A stretch of DNA of 64,000 nucleotides from Lentinus brumalis (taxonomy: Eukaryota; Basidiomycota; Agaricomycetes; Polyporales; Polyporaceae), in NCBI GenBank assembly GCA_001792895.1, contig MARA01000002.1, forward strand, positions 620,001 through 684,000, read 5' to 3'. The notes under the pieces are model-generated. The model did no database searches, was not told the DNA's origin, and saw nothing but the letters and a program-made list of their open reading frames with translations. This document shows positions 1 to 11,000 of the stretch, piece after piece. The stretch's first letter is position 1; each line of letters opens with the position of its first letter. A program made the position numbers and the translations under genes.

Positions 1-714
1 ACGTTGCATTTCGTACCCGCCTCCGGGAACGGTTCCCTGTCTATGTGTCTGCGAGTCACGGATCAACCTTATGCACGCATGGTACCCTTCAACCCCCAGC
101 GCGAGCTGCGAGCGTTGTTCGACAGAGCTTACCCGTGGTGCTGCGCGGTCGAGGAGCTCTGGCTGGAGCTGGCGGAGGACGACTACCACTACGGCCCTCG
201 CTGCGTCCTCGGACGCTTCCCGAGCCTCAGACGCCTCGTCGTCAGCCAACCATGCCATGTGAGCCCAGGCGGGTGGTACACCCACATCGCCGAGGCACTC
301 CATTTGTTGCACCCAGCGAGGAACGGGACCGTTGCGTGTCCCGCGCTCGACACGCTCTGCATCAACATTCCTGCGTACTGCAAGGACGTCGAGGCGGTGA
401 AGCAAGTCCTGTTGTCTCGCGCGCGGAGCCACCCCGTGCGCCGGCTCGTTGTCGGGTACCATTCCATGTTGGAGTGGGACGTCCTCGCGGAGGTGTTTTC
501 GCTGGAGGAGCTCGTCGAGGAGTTCGTGTGTGAGGAGCTGCCGCCGGTTCGCCGCGATACGGTGCTTGCGGATTGGCTGCTGAGCACCCCGCGGGTCTTT
601 GAAGAGGGCGGCTTCCATGCAGATTGGCCGAAGCAGGGTTCAGGTACTTACTTTCTTTCAGTCTTTTGGGGGTTCTAGCTGACATGGAGGTTTGCAGATG
701 CGAGCATGTGGTGA
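1..714 (+). CDS. F-box/LRR-type protein, 3' part only
   Basis: The reading frame is open from the left edge and its start lies outside the window. The translation looks like the leucine-rich C-terminal half of agaricomycete F-box proteins: alternating Leu/Val strands such as FPSLRRLVV, PALDTLCINIP and HPVRRLVVGYH, and repeated acidic stretches (EELWLELAEDD, LEELVEEF). No F-box is visible because the N-terminus is missing. Read straight through, it stops at 678. A better ending uses a donor (GTACTTAC) near 641 and an acceptor (TTTGCAG) ending at 697, which gives a short last exon and a TGA at 712-714. The class is an inference from composition; the family itself is not recognised. Confidence 0.45.
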
Positions 715-990
715 TGATTGTTCAGAGCCTGCTAGCTACACTCTACTTGGAGGTGATTCTCGCGTACAGGCTCGCAAGGCGGCCTCAAGTTCAGTAGCGA
801 ATTCTAGTTGAATTCCAGCTACTTGCTATCCCAGTCAACGATATTGCTGGGAAATTGAGCGCCGGACTCCGGTAGTTCCCGAAAGGTTAGGCAAATTTCC
901 TGAATGGGCAATAGCGCTAGGCCTGAGTAGGATCGTGCGTCGTCGCGTTCGTCTGCTAACCACCGCTGTTGACTTCCTCTGCAGTGTGCA
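715..990. other. intergenic, no gene seen
   Basis: No convincing coding frame. It holds the 3' flank of the preceding gene and the upstream region of the broken gene that follows. A possible 3' splice site (CTCTGCAG) lies just before the ATG at 991, so an untranslated or missing upstream exon is possible. Confidence 0.4.
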
Positions 991-2097
991 ATGGAACTCA
1001 CCGATGCTGTCCGTCTTGCATTCTTATTGAGCGGCGCCTGCGAACACACGAAGACTGGTCGCATAAGTACATCCATCTTTCGAGAGGGGACTCCTCGCGC
1101 CGGCCGGTACCTCAATAGCCTGGCCCGCCTCCTTGTCCACAAGATTGATGGGCCTAGGCAGGTGTTCGCGGTCGCCATTGTCGCTCCCTCGCTTAAGCAG
1201 CGATCTGCACGTCTCATCATCTCTGAGAACTCGGAAGTCACCAAGGAGGTCGAGAAACACGCTCGTGACATCCTCCAAAACCTCTATGCCGCTCGGCAGT
1301 CGATTGACAACCAATCCCCGCTTCATATCCCGACCTACATTTGCCCTGATTGTACCGACGCAAGTTGGTGGACATCGAAACCGCCGTCAACCGCCACTCG
1401 TGGTTCAAAATGGGCAAACGGTTCCGCAAGGCCAACCGCGATATTACGTTCTTCGAAGTTTCCGGCACCTTCATCGCAGCGGGTGCCATGTCCAGCGGGT
1501 GCGGACTGCCCTGGCACTCGTGCACGACTCAACCGACACGCTGAAGGCGAGCATGCCAAAGGTGTTCAAGATGTGTAACGCATATTACGGTAAGTGCGCG
1601 TCACATTGAGTTAATATGCAACTGACTTGTTCTCCTCAGAGGCGACTCCGTAGACTTCGACCACTGGATCGCCAAAGTGCTCTCGACTTGTACGGATTAC
1701 CTACAGCTCCGGCGCATCATCGGCTCTCCGACCATGAAAGAGATCCTCACGGAGCAAATTTAAGTGACATCACGGTGCTGACCTTGAGCCCTGTTAATGC
1801 CCTCGTCACTGTGGACACGCTCAACCACCCATTACCTATCAAACTCAACGTCAGTGACGTGGAATTGGACGAATATCTGCAAATGAAGTTCAAGCAGGAC
1901 AACGGCAAAAGAGGTACGTCATGGACTTCGACGCTTGGTAGCTGGATGACTTACGTTGCGCCTCAATCGTAGCGAAGCTCGGTGGACGGCTTCATTGCAA
2001 ATGCGCGATCCTCGTGAACCTCGACGGTATATGGCGCGCGGGCGAAATCACCATCCCTCTTTATATCACAGTTACACAATTCCAACGGTTACGGAGT
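991..2097 (+). pseudogene. frameshifted hypothetical gene
   Basis: A protein-like sequence runs through three frames. It begins MELTDAVRLAFLLSGACEH, with a later block EKHARDILQNLYAARQ. It shifts frame near 1350 (into RRKLVDIETAVNRHSWFKMG), again near 1490 (into LALVHDSTDTLKASM), and again near 1758, where an in-frame TAA is followed in another frame by ITVLTLSPVNALVTVDTLNH. Good introns remain at 1587-1638 (GTAAGT...CTCAG) and at about 1913-1971 (GTACGT...CGTAG), and the parts between them read sensibly, so this was a real multi-exon gene. The last part resembles the ubiquitin-like domain found in many agaricomycete hypotheticals, but that is a weak impression. Sequencing errors could explain the shifts; decay is more likely given three of them. 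Confidence 0.5.
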
Positions 2098-2139
2098 TGC
2101 GAAAGACAATGATGCGTGCGGGCATGCACGACGCAAGGC

Positions 2140-3221
2140 TCAAGTTTGTGTCTCCACGGACACCCACCTAGCAGATCTCGGCACGAAGGGACACCAGCAT
2201 CCGATACCGCCTCCAACCCTGTCCAACCACTCTTTCATAGCAGCTTCTTCCGTAGGGACCCTATGCGTGACATACGGCAACACTATGATAGGTCGGACCG
2301 CCGCATCGAGGAAATTGTCGAAATTACGCTTGAATCTGGGATACACGGTTTGTCCCGGCGCGTGCGGGCCTCGCGGTTCGAGGTAGAGGCTGCCCAGCTT
2401 CTTGAACGGTCCACCCCCTGCTGTATAGAGCAAAACCAGGTGAGTTTTCGTAGACACCCAGAATCAGCAACGCGGTACTCACTAGATAGTTCCTGGAGCT
2501 CTTGAGAGGCCCACAACACGTACGAGAGACACAAGTGCGTAACCCCGGGAGCGCGCTGTGCCCAACCGTGGAGTTTCTCCTCTTTGTCATGTGGAGAGAA
2601 CGGGAGGCGCAGGCGGGTGAGTTGTGGGAAGCAGACGGGGCTTCCAGCTACGCCAACGAACGGGCCCTTCCCGTACAAATAGAACTCTTGTAATGCCGGA
2701 AATCCTTGGTCGCATTCGATATGTAGAAGGTCGGGGAACTCACGCTCCCCTCTAGTGCAGTGGACGAAAGAGAGAGTCTGCAGGTCCCGAGAGACGAGGC
2801 GGAACAACGCTACGAGATCTTGTCGGTACGCGGCGAGGGCGGTTTCCCGGAGGCGTACCCTCCGAGCAGCCTCTTCTTCCTCGTCAGCATTCATGCGGAG
2901 AGCGATCTCATCCGTGGAGATGCCATTCCACTCCTTTCTCTTCTCACCACCATCCGCTGCGGCCAAGAAGAGGTGTTTGACCACGGGCTGGTAGCCATCC
3001 GCCTCCCCCTCAGCAGTCACCGCACGCTCCTTGTTGTAACAGCAGAGGAATCCAGCCAACTGCTTGGAGGTGCCAGAAATCGCAACGGAGTGAAAGCGGG
3101 CTAAGCGGGAAGCGTCTCTGATGTGTTTGGACACGAGGGATAGCGAGCATCCCGTGAAGCCACCGTCTGTGCACGCCAGCGTGCAGATTTCGTGCAATAG
3201 CTCGGGTGGGAGGCTCTCCAT
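2140..3221 (-). CDS. F-box protein, local paralog A
   Basis: Two exons, 2483-3221 and 2140-2420, joined in phase 1 over a 62-nt intron, give 339 residues. The N-terminus MESLPPELLHEICTLACTD is an F-box-like helix, followed by GGFTGCSLSLVSKHIRDAS. The rest is a Leu-rich repeat-like body (FPALQEFYLYGKGPF, FPQLTRLRLPF, GVTHLCLSYV) and a conserved tail with GGGPFKKLGSLYLEPRGP and WLDRVGGGIGCWCPF. The ATG at 3221 was chosen by comparison with the paralogs; a possible 3' splice site (TGCCCAG) lies just upstream, as in other copies. F-box proteins are usually substrate adaptors of SCF ubiquitin ligases; the target is unknown. It lacks nothing compared with paralogs C and D. Confidence 0.85.
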
Positions 3222-3787
3222 CTCTGTACTGGGCACAAGAAATGAGTTGACTGTGAACGATAGGCGACTCGGACTGACCTCCGTCGTGGTGGTCGAGGAG
3301 CATCTGATGTTGAGACAGCGCTCAGCGGATTGTGGTCAGATAGCTCATCCGAATCAGAAGCAATCAAAGCATATGTCTGATATTATAGGGTGCGAATGTT
3401 CGGGAGTCGGGACAGTTCACCTTTCGAAGAGTTGCACGATGCCGACATCTTCCCGCCCGCAGCTCAAGAGGGAGAGGAATGCATTACAGAGCTATGTATA
3501 TACGCGTGTTGATGGAAGGAACGGTGGTGTGGGAATGAACGAGGGGGCCGCCAGGAAAACAAGAAGGCAGAGAGAAGAGAGAGAGAGAGGGAGAGGTAGG
3601 GAGTGCATAAGACAAGACAAGACATACCAGCCACAACATCCAAATTCAACAGGCACGGGGGCGCAGAACAATTACATATGTGCAAGAACGAGAACGAGGA
3701 AGGTAGACTAGCGATGATTCAGAGGACGACAAGAGGAGGAGGGGGTTCGCAGTGTGTGGGTTGTAATAGTAATCGCAGGACGACGAA
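3222..3787. other. intergenic with GA-rich tract
   Basis: Upstream region of F-box paralog A and 3' flank of the next minus-strand gene. A purine-rich AGAGAG microsatellite lies at about 3566-3600. No gene seen. Confidence 0.5.
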
Positions 3788-6700
3788 TCAACTCAGGTCC
3801 AGACCAAGACCGTCCTGGTAGATACGGTATAAGTTTACGATGTGATAGTCCACGCTAAGACGGGGCACGATCACAGACAAGCGGCGGTCGACCTTGCGGA
3901 GGCTACCGGGACCGAGAGCTGGCACGAAAGGACTGAGCTTCTCGCTGCTCTCCGACTCCGAGCTCAACCGCGGGCTGCTCCCGCTGTTGCTCCCGTCCCC
4001 GCTGCTGCTGCTGCTGCTGCTCTGGCTCCCGTCCCTGGTATTCGGGTTCCCGCTGCAAAGGAGAATCGCTCGGATCAACCTGCCCGCCTCCGCCCAAAAA
4101 CAGTGCGACTAACCCGCGCTCGACCTCGTCGTTGCCCTTCGTCGCCAGCGAGAGCGCCTCCTCCAGCGGCGACTTCGACGTCGGCGTCTCTGGGAGCGGA
4201 GGAGCGTCCTTGAGAGTGACCCCGTTCTTGACGAGGAACATGTCGACCAGGAGCCGGCATTCGTCCGCGGACGACGCGACGGTGAGCAAGCGGCGAAGGT
4301 CCTCCGCGTCGGCGGGGGAGATCGCAGGTGCGGGCGGAGGCGGCGGCGGCGGAGGCTCTAGAGGCGTGATGGGACTTCGTGACGCGGAGCGCGACGCATA
4401 GCCGCTCTCGGCCTTCGAGTGCGCATGGATCGACTTCCGGTCGAGCGTGGAGGTGGGAGACGTGACGTTCACGCCGCGTGGGTGCAGGGACATCTCGGTC
4501 GTGTCGAGCTTGACGGGGTGCCCGTTGAGTACCACAGGCCTCTTCGCGACCGGAGATGAGATAGGCGAAGTGGCAGGCGTGCCCTCTTGACCCACCCTCT
4601 GCTCTGGCATCCTCGCCTGACGGTGACCATTCACAACGCGACCCTCCGCGAGGGACTCAGCGGCGATGGAAGTGGAGGGAGAGACCACAGCGTCATCCAA
4701 CGTTGGCACTGCCTTGCGGGTACCCCGGCGAGAGAGACTTGGTGGCTGCGACGAGACGTCCTCTGATGAGTTATGGGTGGACGACGGGTTGGAGTTAGGA
4801 ACGGATCCCTGAGACAGAGAGGTGTACAAGGTGGGACGGGGTGGTGGAGTCGCGACGACAACGTTAGGGTATGGGTTGCTTGCGCCAGCGATATTGGGTA
4901 TCGGCCGCTTGCCCGTGAGAGAGCCGCCCTTGAACGAGGGAGGGGGCTGAGACGCGATGTGAATCTTCGAATTCTTGCGCGACAGCGACCGCGGCGTCTT
5001 GGGCTCCTCCGCGATGCTGCCATTGAGACTCTCCCTTGACCCTCCGAGAGTAAGCCGCGACATCATGCGCTGCAGGCGTCCAGAACGTGACTTCGACGAC
5101 TCGAACGAGATGACGCTTGCGTTCATACTCGGGTTGTACGCAGGCTCGTCGGGCGGCGGACCGGCTTCCAAGAACGCGATGAGGTCCTGCGCCGCCTTAG
5201 AGATGTGCGGCTTGCTGCCACCGGGGGTGCGGGGGGAAGACGGTTCTGGAGGAGAAGAACGAACGGGACCTGCCTTGGGCGCAGGCACGATGGCCTCCTC
5301 CTGCATTTCCTCCTCTCCACCCGACCCATTCATCACCTCATCCAAGTCCATCGACTCCCTGCTCTTCTGGATCTTCGTCTTCTTCTTTGGTAGCCCGACC
5401 TGCGACGATCCCATAGTCGAGGGCGACGCATTCTGCGAGCCTACCACCTTCCCCGGACCATGCCGCGCCGCGGAGGCCTTCCGTACAATCCCGTCTTCGT
5501 GTCGTGGATGGGGGACATTCGAGATGGAGATGGAGCGTAAACGCAGGTCGTTCGCACGCGTCGGTGGAGTCGAGCTGGCAGCCGTGAAGCTCGTGTTTCG
5601 CATCCTGGCTGCAGCGTTCGACTGGAGGGGGGGCTGAGATGTGTGGTTGGAAGAGCTCGATTCCTCGTCGTCCTCAATTATCGAGTCCACGTGGCGACGA
5701 CTGTTAGCAACAGGGATCCGTCTTGGCTCGGGGAGGGTTACTGTGGGGGAGGCGGCGCCACCATCTTGGCCCTTCTCAGCTTGTCCCGCTCGTCGGGTCA
5801 TCCGCTCACGCTCAATGCGCTCCTGCTTGTACACCTTGCGATCATACTCACATCTCAACGCGCGCCACAAAAGACTGAGCGAGATCGGCGTACCTCCATG
5901 CTCTTCAGCCTGTCAGGCGTCAGGGACACTTTCATGGTCCCTCCAGAACGCATGAGCTCGTCGAACTCCTGCTGCAGCTCCTCGTCCTCCTGGCGGGACG
6001 GTGTGAGAAAGAAAAGAAAGAGAAGGTTGAGAAGGGGACGGCGGACTTGCCTCGAACTCTGGATACTCGCGGTTGATGCCAATTTCGCTACTTGATCGCG
6101 CTAACGCGGCATTCGCCGGCTCGTGCTTGTCGCTTAGGCTGCGCGCGTGGAAAATCTTCGCGCCTTTTGCCTTCTCAAAGGACGTCCGCCGCGACTCGCT
6201 CGACCCATGCCCGAGCACCGTCGACTTCTGCGAGTCCGTCGACAGCCGCGACTTGGCCGCGGGCGTCGCGGTCGACTCACCGTCCATCGGCGACGACGTA
6301 GACGTTCTGGGGGCCATGGTCTTGTCCGTACTCCTCGTGAACGACTTGCTTCTGCGCGGACGCTGGGCTTTGGACAATGCCTCGATGTGTTCGTACACTG
6401 AGGAGGAGTGGGTGAGTTGAGATGTGTGCGCGAGAGAGATACGTGATGAGCAGGCTCATATGTCTGTCTCCGTTGGCAAGGTGATCCACATTGAAGTGCC
6501 CTCTTCACTGGAGAAGATCACAGGCTGAGGCTGCGCGGGACATCTCTGTGCAGTGCTGGCCATCGCCGTGGTGCATACCCCATCATGTATGAGCGCCCTT
6601 CACACAGAGGACGGGAACGCCTCGTGAGTGTAACTGACGGGATGGCATGCAAGGAGGTGGTCATATCTCGCATCCCGCGTACGCCTGAGCCCGAGTGTCA

Positions 6701-7726
6701 AGCACGGTGCATGCTTTACCTCTTCGATGCACCCGAAGAGCTCGCCAATCGAGTGGAAGCCTCCGGGGCATCCGACGACCTCATTCGCGACGCCTTAATC
6801 CCTCGAGAACACCCATAGTCGATCTCCGATAACCCACATAATTCGACCGAGGGCTCTTGGTACGCTCAAGGAGGTTGGGGGATGGAAATGAGACTCACCC
6901 TTCATAATCTTGAACATGCCGTAAATGGCGTCGTCTTCGCCCAGCGCAATAAAGAGGTCCTGGACGGTGGCAAGCGTGCGGCTGCTGTCTCGCGCTGCCA
7001 CCCGGCTCACATTAGACAGGACATGCCTGCAGATCGCGGAGATGAGGTGAGGGGAGCAAACAGGGACGGGGACGACAAGCGACTACTTACTCGCAGATGG
7101 CCCTGGAGAATGCCGCCGACGTGAGTTCGAGAAGCCCCAAGCGCGACAGATGGCAAGTTGGAGCACGTACTCAAGTATAGCCGTGAGATACAATGCTGCC
7201 GGGGCCAATAAAGCAGGACTCGGGGGCGAGGTCGAGCCGGCGGCCTCCATGCGCTGCTGCAGCCGTTTCTCCGCCTCGGCGTCCTCGTCAGAGTCATTCA
7301 TGGTCGAGTACGCCTCGCATTTGAGACGGAGCAGCTACCGGCGGGGATGAGCGCGGTGCGGGTTGGGGTGGCGTGTCAGGCGCGAGATCGTGTGCTCACC
7401 TCGAACGACCACTGCAGGTCAAAATCGGAGCTGCTGGTGCGGGGAGAGGATGCGCGACCGCCCGTGCGGTCCCAGTACGCCTTGAGCTCTACCTCCGCCT
7501 CTAGCAACGCCTCCTTCCCGAGGCTGGTGGGGAGGACCTTGAGGAGCGCGGCCTTGATCTTCTCGGTTGCGAGCGAACGCGAGACGGAGAGGATGCTGTA
7601 GAGGACCTCGTCGAGGAGAACATTCACGGAGTGTAGCGCTTCCGGTTTGAGCTTGATTGGACGGACGTCGGAGAGGATGACTTCGGCGGAGCGCGTGGAG
7701 ATGTACGTCGGACACTGGATAGACAT
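3788..7726 (-). CDS. large fungal histone-fold protein
   Basis: Eight exons, 7400-7726, 7171-7334, 7091-7102, 6899-7026, 6051-6397, 5894-5989, 4114-5846 and 3788-4052, give 1023 residues in one frame. Residues 1-110 form helices (IKLKPEALHSVNVLLDEVL, KIKAALLKVLPTSLGKEAL). Residues about 125-205 read LAPAALYLTAILE, then SNVSRVAARDSSRTLATVQD and LFIALGEDDAIYGMFKIM. This follows the order of the H2A-type histone fold (LAAVLEYL...NAARD...LQLAI). The remaining 800 residues are Ser/Pro-rich and probably disordered, except a basic helix (YDRKVYKQERIERERMTRR) and a conserved-looking end (LSVDYHIVNLYRIYQDGLG). One intron is GC-AG (5990-6050), one exon is only 12 nt, and one intron is 501 nt. The role is unknown; DNA or chromatin association is an inference from the fold. 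Confidence 0.8.
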
Positions 7727-8076
7727 GGCTGTCGCTGGCGGCGGCGGGGGCGGCGGGGGTGTCCAGAAGAAGAGGCGGGATGCTCAGAACATCGTCGGCG
7801 GGAGGAGAAGCGGTAACAGGGCTGCGGCGAGCTGAGGCTGAGACGCGGTGGCGGAGGAAGCGAGCGAGCCGCGTCGGACGTCCACGAGGGCTCTCCTTCG
7901 GTCAGATCTCTATTGCCGATGCTGGCCCGGCTCAGCCTGTCTGCACATAGTTTACCATCAACGTTCGTATCACACACTGGCGATTCTAGTCGCGCTTGTA
8001 CTCCCACATACACCACCGGTATCTACGCGCTATGCACTAACCCAATCCCTGCATATGCAATACTGACCACGGCCTG
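7727..8076. other. intergenic, promoter of histone-fold gene
   Basis: Upstream region of the histone-fold gene, with a GGC/G-rich tract at 7738-7763, running into the 3' flank of the zinc-finger gene. No gene seen. Confidence 0.45.
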
Positions 8077-11000
8077 CTACCTCTCCTCCTGCTGCTGCGT
8101 CGACGTAGCCAACTGCGCCGAACCACCATCTTGCAGAAGATCTCCTGGACCAAGTTCAGCCACCGAGTTTCCTGCAACAGCGATTGCATCCGTCTGCACG
8201 AGCCCCGTGGAATCTCGCCTGGGCAGTTCGAATCTCCCGCCGGCATCTACCTTCCCATCTGGATCACTGACGTCGCCCACGAGCTGATCTGCCCGATCAT
8301 GTGGCCCGCTTGCCAGTACTCCGGGCGCCGCCACGTTCGCCTCGGTCGCCCCGACGACAGACACGGTCGGGTTCCCCCGCGTTGCAGCATCTCGTTCGGG
8401 GCCGACGACGGTCGACGCGGTGGCGCGACCGGCGGTGGAAGCCGACGTTGGGCTCGTCTCGGGGAGAGCGGGAGGTGCGGGAGGAGGCTCGGGCTCATTC
8501 GAGAAGAGCACAAGCCCGTCATGAACCATCTTCGTCACTTCTCCGGAGCCAATGTCATTGCAGTGCAGGTGGTGCCTCCTCGACGCGTCGTACCCGTCCG
8601 TCAAGTCAAGGTACTCCCCGTCGATCCACCGTTTGATCAGCGCGAGGCTCTCCGCCGGTGTCTTGCCCGCGAGCTCCGACGCCGCCATTTTCTCCGCGAG
8701 CCGGCGGGACTCACGCGAGGGCGCAGCCGCATTGGACCTTCGGCCTTGCCACTTGAAGCACATGATGTTCTCCAGGACCTGGCATTAGAAGAGCATGAAT
8801 CTTAAGTGAGATCCCAAAACTGCCTCGCTCGACGCTCGACATGGAGATGGAGATACCCACCTTCCCGCCGAGCCACTGGTGCCGTTCCTTTGATATAGGA
8901 TGCATGCTGACAGGACACGGGACGGCCATGTACGCCGGAACGACTTCTGGCAGCGGAGGCAAGGGCCGCCTCCTTTCCGCTGGTAGAAACAGCTCGCAGG
9001 ACGGGCGGAGCTCGCCAGTGCCATTGCGGTGTTTGCTCGACTGGTGGTGTTCCAGAAGCCTGTTCGGCGCGTCAAACAATTCCTCGCAACCTGCGGACGT
9101 ATCACGTCAACTGCGCCCCAGTCTTTGCGTCTGGCGTTTGCGATCAACATCACATACCCTCGTACGCGCATCGCAGCGGTATAAGCGCGTGCTTGTTGAG
9201 GTGTTTGAGCAGCCCGGTCTTGTCCACGAAGCGACTCGTCAGGCATCCATGCCAGCGGCAGGCGTACGACCCCTGCGAGAAGCGCGAAGGAGGGCAGTCA
9301 GTCAATCAGGGACAACGTAACCGACGCCGTAACGTGACAGAAGAGAAGATACGAAGAGGCACATACCCATTCATCTTGCTCGCTGGCATGCAAGGCGAGA
9401 TGCTTCTGCAGCGTGTGCGTGGAATTGAGAATGGCGCCGCACCCGGCCCACTGGCAGGGCGTCTCGCGCAGGCGGCTGTACGAGAGTTCTGCAGCGGCTT
9501 GCACTTCTTCGTCTGCACATCACAGATCATTGTTAGCAGACGTGCCGCCGACAGATACAGAAGGGCGAAGTTGCAACCTACCCGCTTCGCTCATTTCGTT
9601 ATCCTCGTCATCGTCGACTGCATCATGCCTTCCATCAACGATGGAAATTGGCCTTATCGCGTTGAAGACAGACGTACCTGGGCATGTCGCAAGTTCATCG
9701 ACCGAGGTTTCACGACTGGCTGCCTTGAGCGAACTCCGACGTTTTCTGGCATAGGCCGGAAGTGGGGGTGCAAGGACATAGACCTTTGAGGGTCGTCCCT
9801 TTCGTCGGGGATACTCATCCCCGTCGCGAGAGGAAGCCATCTCGACGTCGGTGTCAATCTGTCTAGCCTTGCCCTTCGAATCGAAGAACCTCCGGGATGA
9901 GGATGTGATTGATTCCAGGTCATCATCATCCGTTGGAGGCGGCGCAGATGCTTGACGGCTGAACTCAGGATCTGGCGAGCTCGACCGCGAAGGGAGGAAC
10001 AACGGCAGTTTCTCCTTCGGACGAACCACAGACGCGGGTGATGATACAGATGATTGTGGAGGCCGAGTCGGGGACAGCAATGCGATAGATTCATCCGGCA
10101 TATCAATTGCGCCCTTGCCGTCGACATAGTCGAGATCCTGGCTCGGGTGCAAACGGTTCACCTCTTCCAGCGTAGCGCCGAGCGAGGGCGACTTCGTGGT
10201 CCGAACTGCAGGTGATGAAGGACCCGCCGACGACTCCGGAGCTGTATCACCAATGGCCTCCTGCACTTGATGCGCATCCGCCGCATCGGATGACGTGACA
10301 CTCGACACGCGTACAGGGATCGTTTCAGGTTGGTCTATCTGCTCCGTGCCAACAGGGCCGTCTGCGACTGATTCGTCCATAGTGAGGTCAATGATGTCCG
10401 GGTCCGAGATTGGCTCGGTGGCCAAGGGTGCGACGACAACGTCGACCTGTCCATCCTTGTTCTCCACCGAAAGTGATGCGTCTGGCAGAGCCTCGCTCTC
10501 GTTGCCTCCTTCCCCAACTCGTTGCCTCTTCGAGGGAGTGGAAGGAGTCGCCCCAGGGGATGGCTTCCGCTTGGCACTCTCTGTTGGGTGCTCAATATCT
10601 TCGGAGGAAGAGGTGGTCAGTGGAGGAAGCGGCGTCCCAAACGCACCCTTAGGGGGGCCCAGAGAGCGAATGATATCCTGCGCAAGCCTCCTCCGGTCCG
10701 CCTTCTGTGGAGACCATGAGCTCTCCGACTGCTGCTCCGCGGATGGTGTTGACCGCTGCGGCATGTACGCCACGAACTGAGTCGGTCGTTGCGGTGTGTA
10801 CGCGTGGAACTGAGTCTGTGGCTGCGGCGTGGACGTCTGGAACTGAGTCTGTCCTTGCGGTGTGTACGCGAGGAACTGAGTCTGTCCTTGCGGCGTGGAC
10901 GTCTGGAACTGGGTCTGCAGTGGTGGCTGGGTGGGTGTCGACAGTACAGTCTGTGTCGCCGGGGCGGACGCGCTGGCCTGCTGCGAGCGAACCTGAAAGA

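Noticed and set aside
6585..6818. 77-codon plus-strand frame inside the 501-nt intron
   Set aside because: No known motif; likely chance opening in GC-rich DNA.
8220..8240. GTTCGAATC resembling a tRNA B box
   Set aside because: It lies inside the last exon of the zinc-finger gene, and no matching A box or cloverleaf can be built around it.
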